The notes beneath the pieces were generated by a model. The model did not search any database and had not been told where the DNA came from. It saw nothing but the letters and a program-made list of their open reading frames with translations. Shown here one piece after another: positions 23,663 through 32,162 of a stretch of 48,479 nt of DNA (positions within the stretch are counted from its first letter, which is position 1; every line of letters starts with the position of its first letter). A program made the position numbers and the translations under genes. The stretch is from Candidatus Paceibacterota bacterium (GTDB taxonomy: Bacteria > Patescibacteriota > Minisyncoccia > Phycocordibacterales > JAQTLZ01). The stretch is from positions 73,362-121,840 of the forward strand of contig JAQTLZ010000002.1 in assembly GCA_028714635.1 (NCBI GenBank). Direction: 5' to 3'.

Positions 23663-24055
23663 ATGAAACCGCCTAAAATTGTAACTGCTATTTTCGTTAA
23701 CCCTGAGGAATTATTTCAAAAATTCCCGCCAAGACATACCAAACTTTTCGGAACTCATTCTTCAATTGCGTATGATCCAGTTTCCTTAGATGATGTAGAA
23801 GTTGGGAAACATTGCACACTTAAAATTATGGGCAGAGTGTCAGATGAAAAATGTGATGTGCTCATTGTAGAAAACAAAAAATCAAAATTAAAATATCCGC
23901 ACATAACGCTTTCTTGTTCTCCGACTGGCCATCCTATTGAATCGAATGAGTTGCTAGAGCGAGCTATGAAAGGAAACTCTGTTGAATATCTTAAAGAACC
24001 AATTTCTATCGAGGGAGTAGAGGGATATTGGGACGGCGATATTAAGCATATTTAA
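23663..24055 (+). CDS. Hypothetical protein with two H-x-[ST] motifs (2H-like)
   Basis: I do not recognise the 130-residue protein with certainty. It has two His-centred motifs 48 residues apart, HSSIAY (His32) and HITLSC (His80). They fit the paired H-x-[ST]-hydrophobic pattern of 2H phosphoesterases and RNA cyclic phosphodiesterases. The strands DVEVGKHCTLKIMGRV and KCDVLIVENKKS lie between. An RNA-end processing role would be an inference. It sits 5 nt after ribD and 3 nt before ruvX, so it is part of the same run of genes. Confidence 0.6.
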   Translation: MKPPKIVTAIFVNPEELFQKFPPRHTKLFGTHSSIAYDPVSLDDVEVGKHCTLKIMGRVSDEKCDVLIVENKKSKLKYPHITLSCSPTGHPIESNELLERAMKGNSVEYLKEPISIEGVEGYWDGDIKHI

Positions 24056-24058
24056 TTT

Positions 24059-24496
24059 ATGAAATACCTCGGAATTGATTATGGTTCAAAAAGGGTAGGG
24101 ATCGCGACCTCGGATGAAGGAGGCAAAATTGCTTTTCCGAAGGTGATTTTGCCTCGAGATGCGAAACTCCTCGATGAAATTCAAAAAATCTGCACCGAAG
24201 AAGAAATCGGCGAAATTGTGATAGGTGAGTCAGTTGATTACAAAGGACAGCCTAACTCGATCATGAAAGATATTTTAATTTTCAAAACTGCTCTTTTGGG
24301 AAAAGTTTCTCTGCCAGTCCATTTCGAACCAGAATTCATGACTTCCCACGAGGCTTCGAAAAATAAAAATAGAATGCAGACAATGGCGAATGAAAGGGAA
24401 GACGGCAGAGCAGGACGAAAACCGCAAGCGAAAGAATCAGTAGATGCATCTGCAGCAGCGCTCATTTTACAGAACTTTTTAGACAAGAAAAAATAA
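24059..24496 (+). CDS. ruvX: RuvX/YqgF-type Holliday junction resolvase-like nuclease
   Basis: The 145-residue RNase H-fold protein starts KYLGIDYGSKRVGIATSD (first catalytic Asp) and continues IGEIVIGESVDYKGQ and SVDASAAALILQNFL (last Asp). Members act in 16S rRNA end processing and may resolve junctions. The segment between, NKNRMQTMANEREDGRAGRK, is longer than in E. coli YqgF. It lies in a compact run with its neighbours. Confidence 0.88.
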   Translation: MKYLGIDYGSKRVGIATSDEGGKIAFPKVILPRDAKLLDEIQKICTEEEIGEIVIGESVDYKGQPNSIMKDILIFKTALLGKVSLPVHFEPEFMTSHEASKNKNRMQTMANEREDGRAGRKPQAKESVDASAAALILQNFLDKKK

Positions 24497-24497
24497 T

Positions 24498-24881
24498 ATG
24501 GAAGAAAAAAAAGAAGAGAAAAAGATCGAATCAAAACCCGCTGCGCCGGCAAAAATTTCTTATGATGATTTTGCAAAAGTAGAAATTCGCGCGGGAAAAA
24601 TACTTTCTGCCGAAAAAATTCCTGATACTGATAAACTTTTGAAGCTTATGGTGGATTTCGCCGAAGGCACGCCTCGCCAAATTGTTTCTGGTATTTCAGC
24701 ATATTTTCCTGATCCTGCTGTTTTAGTCGGAAAAACTTGTATGTTTGTGACGAATCTTGAGCCTAGGACAATAAAAGGCTTTGAAAGCAATGGTATGCTT
24801 TTCGCAATAAGTACTCCAGAAGGTGTCTTCTCTCTTCTCGAGCCGAAGGAGGGGATTGTTCCCGGAACAAAAGCTAAATAA
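24498..24881 (+). CDS. Free-standing MetRS C-terminal-like tRNA-binding protein
   Basis: The 127-residue protein has a charged N-terminal tail, then the OB fold shared by Trbp111 and the C-terminus of MetRS. That part runs ISYDDFAKVEIRAGKILSAE, then DKLLKLMVDF, RQIVSGISAYF, VTNLEPRTIKGFESNGML and a final strand. It would bind tRNA as a dimer or assist a MetRS lacking this domain. It starts one base after the ruvX stop codon. Confidence 0.88.
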   Translation: MEEKKEEKKIESKPAAPAKISYDDFAKVEIRAGKILSAEKIPDTDKLLKLMVDFAEGTPRQIVSGISAYFPDPAVLVGKTCMFVTNLEPRTIKGFESNGMLFAISTPEGVFSLLEPKEGIVPGTKAK

Positions 24882-24934
24882 TTCGGCATTGGTGTGTATA
24901 AGGACCCTTTTTTCTTTGGTATACTATCTCTATG

Positions 24935-24969
24935 AAGCTACAAGCTAACAGCTACAAGCTATAAGCTAT
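24935..24969 (+). repeat. AGCTA-type low-complexity repeat before pilM
   Basis: Five AGCTA-containing units (AGCTACAAGCTA, AGCTAC, AGCTATAAGCTA) fill the leader between a TATACT box at about 24920 and the pilM ATG. The same unit sits inside tsaE at 859-896. Confidence 0.6.
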
Positions 24970-24974
24970 TTTTT

Positions 24975-26099
24975 ATGTCCTTTGTTTCTTCAAAACATCC
25001 TCATCCGGACGCGGCAAAATTTTTTCCCGTTCCAAAATTTCTCGAAATGCCTTTCGCTGGAGTCGATATCTCCGAAGGAGCAATTCGGGCTGTAAAACTT
25101 GAAAAGACAGCATTCGGCTTCCATGTCGAAAAATATTTCGAGCAAGTTTTGCCTCCCGGAACGATTCTCTCTGGTTCTGTGGAGCGGCCAGGGCCAATTG
25201 CCGAGGCGATCCGAGCACTTCGCCGAGCGTTCAAGGTTCAATTTGTGAAAGTGTCTTTGCCTGACGAGAAAACATATCTCTTCCGCGCAGATGTTCCATT
25301 TATACAAGGCTCGGATTTGAAAGAGAGCATTGAATTTCTTTTGGAAGAAAACGTGCCTCTGAATCCAACCGACGCATTGTTTGAATATGCTGTGATGCCA
25401 GGAACACTTCCGCATGAGCGCATCCCTGTCATCGTCTCTGTAGTGCCGAAAGATGTAGTCTCTTCGTATCTTTCACTTTTTCATTCTGCGGGGCTCCTCC
25501 CTATTTCATTTGAAATAAGGTCCCAAGCGCTCGCTAACGCGGTTTTACAAAGGGGTGATATGCGCGCGACACTTCTTGTACATATTGGTCATTCAAAAAC
25601 CACCATTGCCGTCGTTCAGGGAGGCGCTGTGCAATTTTCTTCCGTCGTTGCTGTTGGAGGGACAACGCTCACTGCAGCAGTCGCCCGGACTTTTTCCGTG
25701 TCAAATGAAGAAGCGAGTCAGATGAAAGAGAAAAAGAGTTTCATAAATACGACGAATAATCAGGAATTTTTCTCCTCTCTTTTAAGTTCTGTTTCAGTTA
25801 TTAAGGATGAAATGCGAAAAGTGAATGGGTACTGGGAAGATAAAGTGAGCGATCCTAAAGGTTCTGCCAAAAAGATCGAAAGAATCATTCTTTCTGGGAA
25901 AAATGCCGCGATGTCAGGACTTCGGGAACATATGGCGCTTGAGATGAACAAAAAAGTCGATGTCGCCAATATTTGGACGAACGTTGCCTCGCAAGATGTA
26001 TATATTCCCCCTATCTCTTTACTCGAATCTCTCTCATTCGCGTCCACTGTCGGTCTCGCGCTTCCATGGCCCGTTTCTGCACAAATCTATCATGCTTGA
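24975..26099 (+). CDS. pilM: PilM-like type IV pilus assembly ATPase-fold protein
   Basis: PilM is an actin-like cytoplasmic protein that links PilN to the pilus motor. The 374-residue protein starts with PFAGVDISEGAIRAVKLEK, then VKVSLPDEKTYLFR, EFLLEENVPLNP, LLVHIGHSKTTIAVVQGG (phosphate loop) and IILSGKNAAMSGLREHMA. It leads a cluster with PilN- and PilO-like proteins, showing an inner-membrane pilus platform. Its stop overlaps the next start by 8 nt. Confidence 0.9.
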   Translation: MSFVSSKHPHPDAAKFFPVPKFLEMPFAGVDISEGAIRAVKLEKTAFGFHVEKYFEQVLPPGTILSGSVERPGPIAEAIRALRRAFKVQFVKVSLPDEKTYLFRADVPFIQGSDLKESIEFLLEENVPLNPTDALFEYAVMPGTLPHERIPVIVSVVPKDVVSSYLSLFHSAGLLPISFEIRSQALANAVLQRGDMRATLLVHIGHSKTTIAVVQGGAVQFSSVVAVGGTTLTAAVARTFSVSNEEASQMKEKKSFINTTNNQEFFSSLLSSVSVIKDEMRKVNGYWEDKVSDPKGSAKKIERIILSGKNAAMSGLREHMALEMNKKVDVANIWTNVASQDVYIPPISLLESLSFASTVGLALPWPVSAQIYHA

Positions 26100-26628
26100 T
26101 TTTCTTCCAAAAGAAATAAAAAAGTTTTTGAAGAACGAATACGCGCTTCGGGTAGCAACGCTCGGCTTCCTTCTTTCGTTCATGCTTTTTGTTCTGTATG
26201 GTGCTTTTCTTCTGCCTTCTTTTTTCCTATCACAAGTCAAAGAAAATGTAGCAGTCGAGCGGGCCAAGCCAGTTCTCTCTTCGGAGGATTTTCAGAAAAG
26301 CAAATCGCTCCATGCGAGCTTGGCGTCTCTCAAGAAAAATTTGGGAAGTCTAAAGATTGTTTCAGATTCATCTCCTTTGCCTACTGAAGTTATTGATGCC
26401 GCGTTGAACCGGCCTTCCGGAATACAGATCGAGTCTTTCCAGTATGCAAAGCTAACTGGTTCAGGCGCTCTCCAGATTATCGGCACTGCTTCTAGCCGCG
26501 ATGCAATCGTGAGTTATGTAAAAATGCTTCAAAGCCAGAGATTTTTCAGCAAAGTTGATTTCCCGATTTCGAATCTTGCTTCGGATAAAGATATTAATTT
26601 CACCATCAATGCAACCGGAACATTCTGA
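26092..26628 (+). CDS. pilN: PilN-like pilus assembly protein
   Basis: The 178-residue protein has a short cytoplasmic start (MLDFLPKEIKKFLKNEYALR), a membrane helix (LGFLLSFMLFVLYGAFLLPS), a coiled-coil segment and a ferredoxin-like periplasmic end (GALQIIGTASSRDAIVSYVK). This is the PilN order. ATG 26092 overlaps pilM by 8 nt and fixes the start. Confidence 0.78.
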   Translation: MLDFLPKEIKKFLKNEYALRVATLGFLLSFMLFVLYGAFLLPSFFLSQVKENVAVERAKPVLSSEDFQKSKSLHASLASLKKNLGSLKIVSDSSPLPTEVIDAALNRPSGIQIESFQYAKLTGSGALQIIGTASSRDAIVSYVKMLQSQRFFSKVDFPISNLASDKDINFTINATGTF

Positions 26629-27172
26629 AAAAATTCCTCGGACCAAGACCAAATCGCTTTTTGCGCTTGTGTTTGTTTTGAATCTTCTCGCGATCGCGGG
26701 CGTGGCTTTCCTTTTCATTATGATTCGCGACAAGAATGAACACGCATCAATTGTGAATAACGATCTGGAACGAGCTCTTACAGAAAAAAGTGATATGCAA
26801 TCGCTTCAGAAAGAGGTGAGTGCTATCGAGGCGGACAGCAAAACTCTCAATTCATTTTTGGTGGGGAAGGATAATGTTGTAGCTTTTTTGGAAAGCGTCG
26901 ATGCGCTTGGGAAAACGACTGGCTGTGAGACAAAGGTGAAAACTGTGGAGGAGATTAAAGATCCAAAAGTATCCAAAATACATCTTGTTGTTTCTGCAAA
27001 TTGTCCTTGGAGCTCACTCCATACTTTTTTCTCGGCGCTTCTCTCCATTCCTTATAAAATAGAGCTAAAAAATGCTTCTCTGGTGGCTTCTCTAGAGACA
27101 GAATCGGTTCAGGCTAAAGCAAAGCGCGCTTGGATAGGGACGTTTGATTTCACTGTCCTTGAAGCAGAATAA
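26609..27172 (+). CDS. pilO: PilO-like pilus assembly protein
   Basis: The 187-residue protein has a short cytoplasmic start, a membrane helix (LFALVFVLNLLAIAGVAFLF), a coiled coil (SDMQSLQKEVSAIEADSKTL) and a compact periplasmic domain (SKIHLVVSANCPWSSLHTFF). This is the PilO order. Its start overlaps pilN by 20 nt. Similarity is by architecture, not strong motifs, so the name is tentative. Confidence 0.7.
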   Translation: MQPEHSEKIPRTKTKSLFALVFVLNLLAIAGVAFLFIMIRDKNEHASIVNNDLERALTEKSDMQSLQKEVSAIEADSKTLNSFLVGKDNVVAFLESVDALGKTTGCETKVKTVEEIKDPKVSKIHLVVSANCPWSSLHTFFSALLSIPYKIELKNASLVASLETESVQAKAKRAWIGTFDFTVLEAE

Positions 27173-27182
27173 TACACACACC

Positions 27183-27503
27183 ATGGAACATTTTCTAAAA
27201 AATCTCTTTAAAAAGAAAGAAAAACAGCTTGTGAGGCGAGCTTGGCCTCGCTCGAAAAGGGATTGGGAAATTCTTCTTGGCGGTTTCCTCTTTCTTCTCA
27301 TTGCGGGAGCTATCGCTTCAGGCTTTCTGTTTCTTAACATTTCCCGCGGAGAAATTTTCCAGATTCAAAAATCTTCGCAAGATGACACTTCGATTATCGA
27401 TAGCGAGCTTTTGAAAAAGACGATTGATTTCTATGAGAATAAGGCGCTGAATTTGAAGGAGATTACTACTCACTCGAAGGTGATTGGGGATCCGTCGCTG
27501 TAA
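27183..27503 (+). CDS. Small single-pass protein ending the pilus cluster
   Basis: The 106-residue protein has a basic N-terminus, one membrane helix (ILLGGFLFLLIAGAIASGFL) and a polar tail with a short coiled coil (DSELLKKTIDFYENKALNLK). I do not recognise the family. Its place 10 nt after the pilO-like gene suggests a part in the pilus platform. ATG 27183 is preferred over 27144, which would overlap pilO more. Confidence 0.65.
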   Translation: MEHFLKNLFKKKEKQLVRRAWPRSKRDWEILLGGFLFLLIAGAIASGFLFLNISRGEIFQIQKSSQDDTSIIDSELLKKTIDFYENKALNLKEITTHSKVIGDPSL

Positions 27504-27545
27504 ATAGACTAATTTACGGAATCAAGTAAGATAATGAAGTTTCTC

Positions 27546-27617
27546 GCCCCCGTAGTTCAATGGATAGAACACTGGACTTCTAAGCCAGTTATGTAAGTTC
27601 GATTCTTACCGGGGGCA
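27546..27617 (+). tRNA. tRNA-Arg (anticodon TCT)
   Basis: The acceptor stem GCCCCCG / CGGGGGC, the anticodon stem CTGGA / GCCAG-type with loop CTTCTAA, and the T arm GTAAG-TTCGATT-CTTAC are present. Discriminator A; CCA is not encoded. Confidence 0.96.
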
Positions 27618-27621
27618 CATG

Positions 27622-27655
27622 AAAAGAAAAAGCCAAACAGTTGGCTTTTTCTTTT
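27622..27655 (+). terminator. Intrinsic terminator of tRNA-Arg(TCT)
   Basis: A perfect 15-bp A/T-flanked stem with loop ACAG lies 4 nt after the tRNA. The following 27656-27759 is a GC-rich stretch in which I see no gene, only a possible short hairpin near 27725-27751. Confidence 0.85.
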
Positions 27656-27759
27656 ACATGGGCCGGACGGAGCGTTGCCGAGCCAGTAGGCGAGGCCGCG
27701 AGTCGGGGTTGCGGAAATTTGTGAGTGACGACGAGTAAATTATTCGTGACCACAGATAA

Positions 27760-27786
27760 AATAAAAAACCAGCACATGCTGGTTTT
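27760..27786 (-). terminator. Intrinsic terminator of tRNA-Val
   Basis: A stem AAAACCAGC / GCTGGTTTT with loop ACAT lies 8 nt past the tRNA-Val 3' end on the minus strand, with a T run on that strand. Confidence 0.8.
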
Positions 27787-27794
27787 CTATTTTG

Positions 27795-27867
27795 TGGGCG
27801 ATGCAGGACTCGAACCTGCGGCATCTTCAGTGTAAATGAAGCGCTCTACCAACTGAGCTAATCGCCC
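27795..27867 (-). tRNA. tRNA-Val (anticodon TAC)
   Basis: The acceptor stem GGGCGAT / ATCGCCC, a D arm with AGTTGGTAGA, the anticodon loop TTTACAC and the T arm GCAGG-TTCGAGT-CCTGC are clear. Discriminator A; CCA is not encoded. Confidence 0.97.
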
Positions 27868-27956
27868 ATGATCAGACTGCAAATAATAGTAGCACGTCTT
27901 TTCAAAAACTTAAAGATAATATAGAATATAGTGTATATAATACATAACTCAATGGT

Positions 27957-28631
27957 ATGAAAAAAATAGAAAGAGACAAGGCTATCATTTTGCGAAGGAA
28001 CGGGAAGTCATTTAGGCAAATTGCGAAAGAGATTGGTGTGGCAAAAAGCAGTCTAAGTTTATGGCTTAGGGATGTGATACTTGATCCAAAACTGAAGAAG
28101 AAGCTTTCCGAGCAACCCTTTACAAGAGACGCGATAGAAAAAAGAAGGAAGTCTCGGCTTTCGAACGAAAAACAAAAAAGAATTTCTGTTATAAAACAAG
28201 CCGAGAAAGAAATAGAAACACTTACTCCTGCAACACTTCGTATTGCTGGTATTTGCCTCTATTGGGCAGAAGGAGGAAAGACAAGAAGCGGGGGAGCGAG
28301 ATTTTCTAATAGCGATCCGTATATGATTCGCTTAATGATGAGATTTTTCCGTACAATATGCCGAGTGAAAGAAGATAGATTTAGATGTCATATTCATACT
28401 TATTCACATTTGAATGTTTCCAAATCTGAAGAGTACTGGTCGCGCATAACTCGCATACCGCTAACGCAATTTTTTAAAACTTATTCTAAACCGAGCAAAG
28501 CAAGTTTGGGCAAACGAGATACCCTTCCGTACGGAACTATTGATGTTTCTATCCATGATACGAAGCTTTTTTTGCAACTTATGGGTTGGATTCGAAAAAT
28601 CGGCTCTGTCCCTTCTTTGGGTGAGAACTAA
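27957..28631 (+). CDS. HTH protein with a degenerate homing-endonuclease-like domain
   Basis: The 224-residue protein begins with a helix-turn-helix (KSFRQIAKEIGVAKSSLSLW). A domain with IAGICLYWAEGGK, ARFSNSDPYMIRLMMRFFR and a later LFLQLMGWIRK follows, a layout I associate with LAGLIDADG-like proteins that have lost the classic motif. The EGGK acids might still bind metal. It is close to a tRNA (tRNA-Val, divergent), as is the LAGLIDADG gene at 18923. It could be a selfish nuclease or a regulator. Confidence 0.6.
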   Translation: MKKIERDKAIILRRNGKSFRQIAKEIGVAKSSLSLWLRDVILDPKLKKKLSEQPFTRDAIEKRRKSRLSNEKQKRISVIKQAEKEIETLTPATLRIAGICLYWAEGGKTRSGGARFSNSDPYMIRLMMRFFRTICRVKEDRFRCHIHTYSHLNVSKSEEYWSRITRIPLTQFFKTYSKPSKASLGKRDTLPYGTIDVSIHDTKLFLQLMGWIRKIGSVPSLGEN

Positions 28632-28637
28632 GAAATA

Positions 28638-29378
28638 TTAACTAGAAAGTCTTTGTCTCTTTTGAATCCATCTCGCTATTATTTCATTCGCTTCTTTTTG
28701 AAGTTCTGGATATTTCGAGAGACTATGCGGTGCATTTTTTATAAGCGCGTGTTCGAGATGTTTCGAATCTGTTATCGCATTTTTGAAATTAAGAATTGTC
28801 TGGTGGGGGACCATTTCGTCTTTTTCTGATTCGATAATGAGAATTTCTCCGGGGAATGTATGTATGGCTCGCAAAGCAAATGTGGATTCAGAATCTCTTT
28901 TGTGTTCACGCCATTCATTTATTTTTGCTTGTTCGAAGATCATTCCTTTCGGTGTTTCAAACGTCTCGTCAGGATAATCTGCCGGAGCTCGAAGTATTAT
29001 GAAATTCAGATTTCTTTTTTGACTAAGGAGGAGCGCGAGGTATCCTCCAAAAGAGCTTCCGCTTACTCCAATTTTTTCTGTATCTACTTCAGACCGTTTC
29101 GCAAGGAAATCATATCCGGCAATTACATCTTGAAGGAAATCTCTGCGGGAGAGGGAATTTTTATCATCCGCGCTTTTCCCGTGTCCTCGTAAATCCAAAG
29201 TGAGACAGACGAAGCCGAATTTCTCCGCAAGCATTTTTGCCGTATCAAACATTCTTTCTTGCGTACTATTCCACCCATGGAGAAGCAAAACGGCAGCTTT
29301 TTTGGCCACTTTTGAATCAGGCCTGAAGATATGTCCATCAAGGGAATAGCCATTCCCCGGAATCTCAGTTTTTTCCAT
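28638..29378 (-). CDS. Alpha/beta hydrolase (serine esterase/peptidase-like)
   Basis: The 246-residue protein has a full alpha/beta hydrolase triad: the oxyanion strand VLLLHGWNSTQERM, the nucleophile elbow GVSGSSFGGYLALL, Asp in LIIESEKDEMVPHQ and His in NAPHSLSKYPEL. The RGHGKS turn is also kept. The substrate is unknown. The ATG at 29378 is chosen because it gives the usual start; an ATG at 29402 is in frame. It is convergent with the upstream HTH gene. Confidence 0.85.
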   Translation of the reverse strand: MEKTEIPGNGYSLDGHIFRPDSKVAKKAAVLLLHGWNSTQERMFDTAKMLAEKFGFVCLTLDLRGHGKSADDKNSLSRRDFLQDVIAGYDFLAKRSEVDTEKIGVSGSSFGGYLALLLSQKRNLNFIILRAPADYPDETFETPKGMIFEQAKINEWREHKRDSESTFALRAIHTFPGEILIIESEKDEMVPHQTILNFKNAITDSKHLEHALIKNAPHSLSKYPELQKEANEIIARWIQKRQRLSS

Positions 29379-29466
29379 AAGATTGATTGTAGCGCATATC
29401 ATATTTTGACCCTAATAAACGAAGATTTTAGCAAGCAATAGAGCCATATTCTCTCAAGTGAAGCAC

Positions 29467-29578
29467 TTGACTTTTAACTCTAAATATGCTATCATTAACC
29501 CAGAACCTATGTTGTTTTATCGCTTCCGTATTGGTACGGAGCGGATAGGTTTGGTCTCTGAAAGGAAGGGGTTGGAAC
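29467..29578 (+). promoter_or_regulatory. Promoter and 5' leader of the cold-shock-like gene
   Basis: TTGACT (29467-29472), a 17-bp gap and TATCAT (29490-29495) form a good promoter. The roughly 77-nt leader contains a hairpin CGCTTCCGTA-TTGG-TACGGAGCG and a purine-rich Shine-Dalgarno-like GGAAGGGG before the ATG. The promoter lies just after the start of a divergent gene. Confidence 0.65.
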
Positions 29579-30496
29579 ATGGTTACAACGAGAGTTTTGT
29601 CAGCTTGTGCGGCGGTCGTTGCGGCAATGGGTCGCGAGGGAGCAGCACAGTGGGCATTCCGGAATGGCAACATGGTCTATTCACATCCGGCGCTCGGCGA
29701 AATCGAGATCGGCGTCACGGGGCGGGAAATTTTTGCTCCGGAATCTGACGGCCCGAACCACTCGGCGAGCATCAACATGGATGCGGGAGAGGATCAGCAT
29801 CCTGCCAAGTTGTCGCTCACGTTTGCGGCACACTTGGCGGAAGGGATCAAACTTCTCCACTACGTGGGGAGTGCCATGACCGACGTTACCACGGGCGCAA
29901 TCCCACAGCTCGACGTCGAGGTTACGTGGAAGAGGGGCGAGACAGTTCCGTATACACGCAAGACGGACGCGGACAACATCGATTTGTTGCTCCTCGCTCC
30001 GAACGGCGCGTTCCTGGTGCTCCAAATATCGCTGGTCACCCGCGACGGCAGTTTCTACATCTGTTGTCAGGAGAAGTACGGCGGTCAGTTGGTGCATGGC
30101 GCCGATGGCAACGTGGGCGGGATTCCGGTTTATTCCGGCAATGCTTATCCGGGGAGCGGTTTTGCAAAGAACTGCCACACGAACGCCGGAAGCCTCATCC
30201 CTTACGCGCAGCGAATCGGGTACGTGAAGGAAGGCGAATTCACGGCGGCGCAGTGGAATCCCGAAGATGGAGAAGACATGACGCTCATGGGCACCGAAGA
30301 AATGGGCATCGTGACGTGGTTCAATATGGTCTTGGGCATCGGGTTTATCCGCTGCCGCGACAGTGAGAAGGACATCTTCGTCCACTTCTCGAAGATCGAG
30401 GAGTTCGCACTTCGCCCGGAAGCGCGCGTCGTATTCAAGCAGATTCCCGGTCAGAAACCCGGGACAACCCAGGCCAGCGAAGTTCGCATGGTCTGA
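29579..30496 (+). CDS. Orphan protein with a C-terminal cold-shock-like domain
   Basis: The 305-residue protein has an N-terminal part I do not recognise: ALGEIEIGVTGREIF, a middle strand-rich region LLLLAPNGAFLVLQISLVTR, and Cys pairs around FYICCQEKYGG. The last 70 residues read MGIVTWFNMVLGIGFI, then DIFVHFSKIE, EARVVFK and ASEVRMV. That is the cold-shock (CSD) RNA-binding pattern, with the usual lysine-glycine before GFGFI changed. A joint RNA-binding and unknown domain is an inference. The gene is GC-rich and has a separate promoter, leader and terminator. Confidence 0.65.
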   Translation: MVTTRVLSACAAVVAAMGREGAAQWAFRNGNMVYSHPALGEIEIGVTGREIFAPESDGPNHSASINMDAGEDQHPAKLSLTFAAHLAEGIKLLHYVGSAMTDVTTGAIPQLDVEVTWKRGETVPYTRKTDADNIDLLLLAPNGAFLVLQISLVTRDGSFYICCQEKYGGQLVHGADGNVGGIPVYSGNAYPGSGFAKNCHTNAGSLIPYAQRIGYVKEGEFTAAQWNPEDGEDMTLMGTEEMGIVTWFNMVLGIGFIRCRDSEKDIFVHFSKIEEFALRPEARVVFKQIPGQKPGTTQASEVRMV

Positions 30497-30530
30497 CCAA
30501 ACCAAAACAACAAGGAGGGAAAAAGTAGTA

Positions 30531-30570
30531 GGCGGAACGCACAACTGAAAAGGTTGCGTTCCGCCTTTTC
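30531..30570 (+). terminator. Intrinsic terminator of the cold-shock-like gene
   Basis: A long stem GGCGGAACGC...GCGTTCCGCC (with a small bulge and a GAAA-type loop) is followed by TTTT. Confidence 0.88.
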
Positions 30571-30624
30571 ATTTGTCTCCAATTTTATATGCGGGGAGGA
30601 GCATTTTTTGTTACTATATTCTCA

Positions 30625-32094
30625 ATGAATAAAAACCCTTACCCTTGGAGCAAATGGAAAGAGCTTATTCCTGATATCGATTCTGTAATACGGGAGATGG
30701 AGAAGACGGATGTTCTCTCGGTAGGTGTTACTCCCTATACTCGCATCATTCCCGCATTTTTTTTGAATACGTATTCTATCTATACCGTCCAGCATTCAAG
30801 CGATGTGGATATATTGCAGGAATATCTGCGCATGCATGTGCTTGAAGACCACCATCCTGCTATTGCTAAAAAAGTGCACGGCACCGGCTATCTTGTCGGC
30901 AATCATGTTTTTCAAAGTTTCTTGCGGTCATGGCGCAGAAGACCCGCACTCGTTTTTAATACAATAAATGAAAAGACCATCCAAACGCTTGAGGGTCTAA
31001 AGGTGCCCTGGCTTGGGAACGCGCCGAAAACTTTTGAAAGTGTTGTATACAAAGGGTCTTTTAGGGAATTAGTCAGGCAATACGGACTTCCTTCTCTTCC
31101 ATCTGAAACATATGCACTTCAGGACTTTCTCGCTTCTTCTTTCGATGCCCTTTGGCAAAAATTCGAAGGCCCTTTCGTTGTTCAAAGAGGAGATAAGGAG
31201 GTGGGCGGAAATGATGGAACTTTTTTTATCCACGAGAAAAAACAATTTGAATACTGCACCGCACTTCTCTCTCAAGAGACAGGATTTACCACAGTAGTCG
31301 TAACTGCCTTTATAGAAGGAGATTCTACCTCTGTGCTTGGATGCGTTATGCCGAAAGGGATCTTGACTGGACCTCTGCAATTGCAACTTATCGATATACC
31401 GCAATCTTTGCACGGAATGAAACCGGGCGGATGTTTTTTCGGCAATGATATGGGGTATCATCCTTGGGATGCTGAAATTGAATCAACTGCTCAAAAAGTC
31501 GTCGAGAGGATCGGTGAGCATTTAAGAGAGAAAGGCTATTTGGGGATATTCGGCATAGATTTTTTGTATGATAAAAGACGCAACAAAATATTTCCAAATG
31601 AGTGCAACCCTAGAAGTCCAGGCTCGACTACTTTGTATTCCTTGATGCTCCTTGAAATCGGAGTCCCTCCCCTGGAGTTTTTTCATCTTATGGCGCATCT
31701 TGGAATTGAATCATCGTATGATTTTGAAAAAGTGAATGTGAGTTTAAAAAAAAGATTGCCCTGTGCCCACATCGCTTTTTCTCCAAAAGATATTCCTTTT
31801 ATGAATTTGCCCTTGCTTGCGGGCCTCTATTCGTATAATTCTTCAAAATCAGAATTATCGTACAAAGGTGCGGGCATTTCACTCCATGATCTCAAAGATG
31901 AAAAGGATTTTTTGGTGATCGATACTGTCCCAACCATGAAAGCTCCCATTGAACAAAATGTGCCGCGACTATTTAAATTTATTTTCAAGCGAAGCATTGC
32001 TAAATCCTCCTATGAAATAGATAAGGAAGCGGGGTATCTTCTCGAGCGATTTTCGCTCTCTTTGATTGAAGCAGCAAAAGAAAATAGGGAATAA
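30625..32094 (+). CDS. Large ATP-grasp protein of unknown substrate
   Basis: The 489-residue protein has an ATP-grasp core: GPFVVQRGDKEVGGNDGTFFI (ATP-binding), TTVVVTAFIEGDSTSVLGCV and GIFGIDFLYDKRRNKIFPNECNP (metal-binding). It has a separate N-terminal domain (SVGVTPYTRIIPAFFLN) and an additional C-terminal domain of about 130 residues. It probably makes an amide or ester bond between unknown substrates. TATATT lies just upstream of the ATG. The ATG at 30589 is unlikely, as it would lie before the promoter. Confidence 0.75.
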   Translation: MNKNPYPWSKWKELIPDIDSVIREMEKTDVLSVGVTPYTRIIPAFFLNTYSIYTVQHSSDVDILQEYLRMHVLEDHHPAIAKKVHGTGYLVGNHVFQSFLRSWRRRPALVFNTINEKTIQTLEGLKVPWLGNAPKTFESVVYKGSFRELVRQYGLPSLPSETYALQDFLASSFDALWQKFEGPFVVQRGDKEVGGNDGTFFIHEKKQFEYCTALLSQETGFTTVVVTAFIEGDSTSVLGCVMPKGILTGPLQLQLIDIPQSLHGMKPGGCFFGNDMGYHPWDAEIESTAQKVVERIGEHLREKGYLGIFGIDFLYDKRRNKIFPNECNPRSPGSTTLYSLMLLEIGVPPLEFFHLMAHLGIESSYDFEKVNVSLKKRLPCAHIAFSPKDIPFMNLPLLAGLYSYNSSKSELSYKGAGISLHDLKDEKDFLVIDTVPTMKAPIEQNVPRLFKFIFKRSIAKSSYEIDKEAGYLLERFSLSLIEAAKENRE

Positions 32095-32162
32095 ATAAGG
32101 GAGTGTTTCTGTCTACCTTTTCTGTCTAAAATACGCTAGACTAGCGATATTCGTTTCAAATC

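Noticed and set aside
27656-27764. Possible third copy of the tRNA-trailing element between tRNA-Arg(TCT) and tRNA-Val
   Set aside because: It contains a GACTCG and a TACTGG that resemble the conserved parts, but I cannot find a tRNA-matching inverted end or the CCCGATTG stem.
29681-30544. A 287-codon open frame on the minus strand opposite the cold-shock-like gene
   Set aside because: It is a shadow of a GC-rich gene. The forward frame has a promoter, leader, terminator and a recognisable C-terminal domain; the reverse frame has none.
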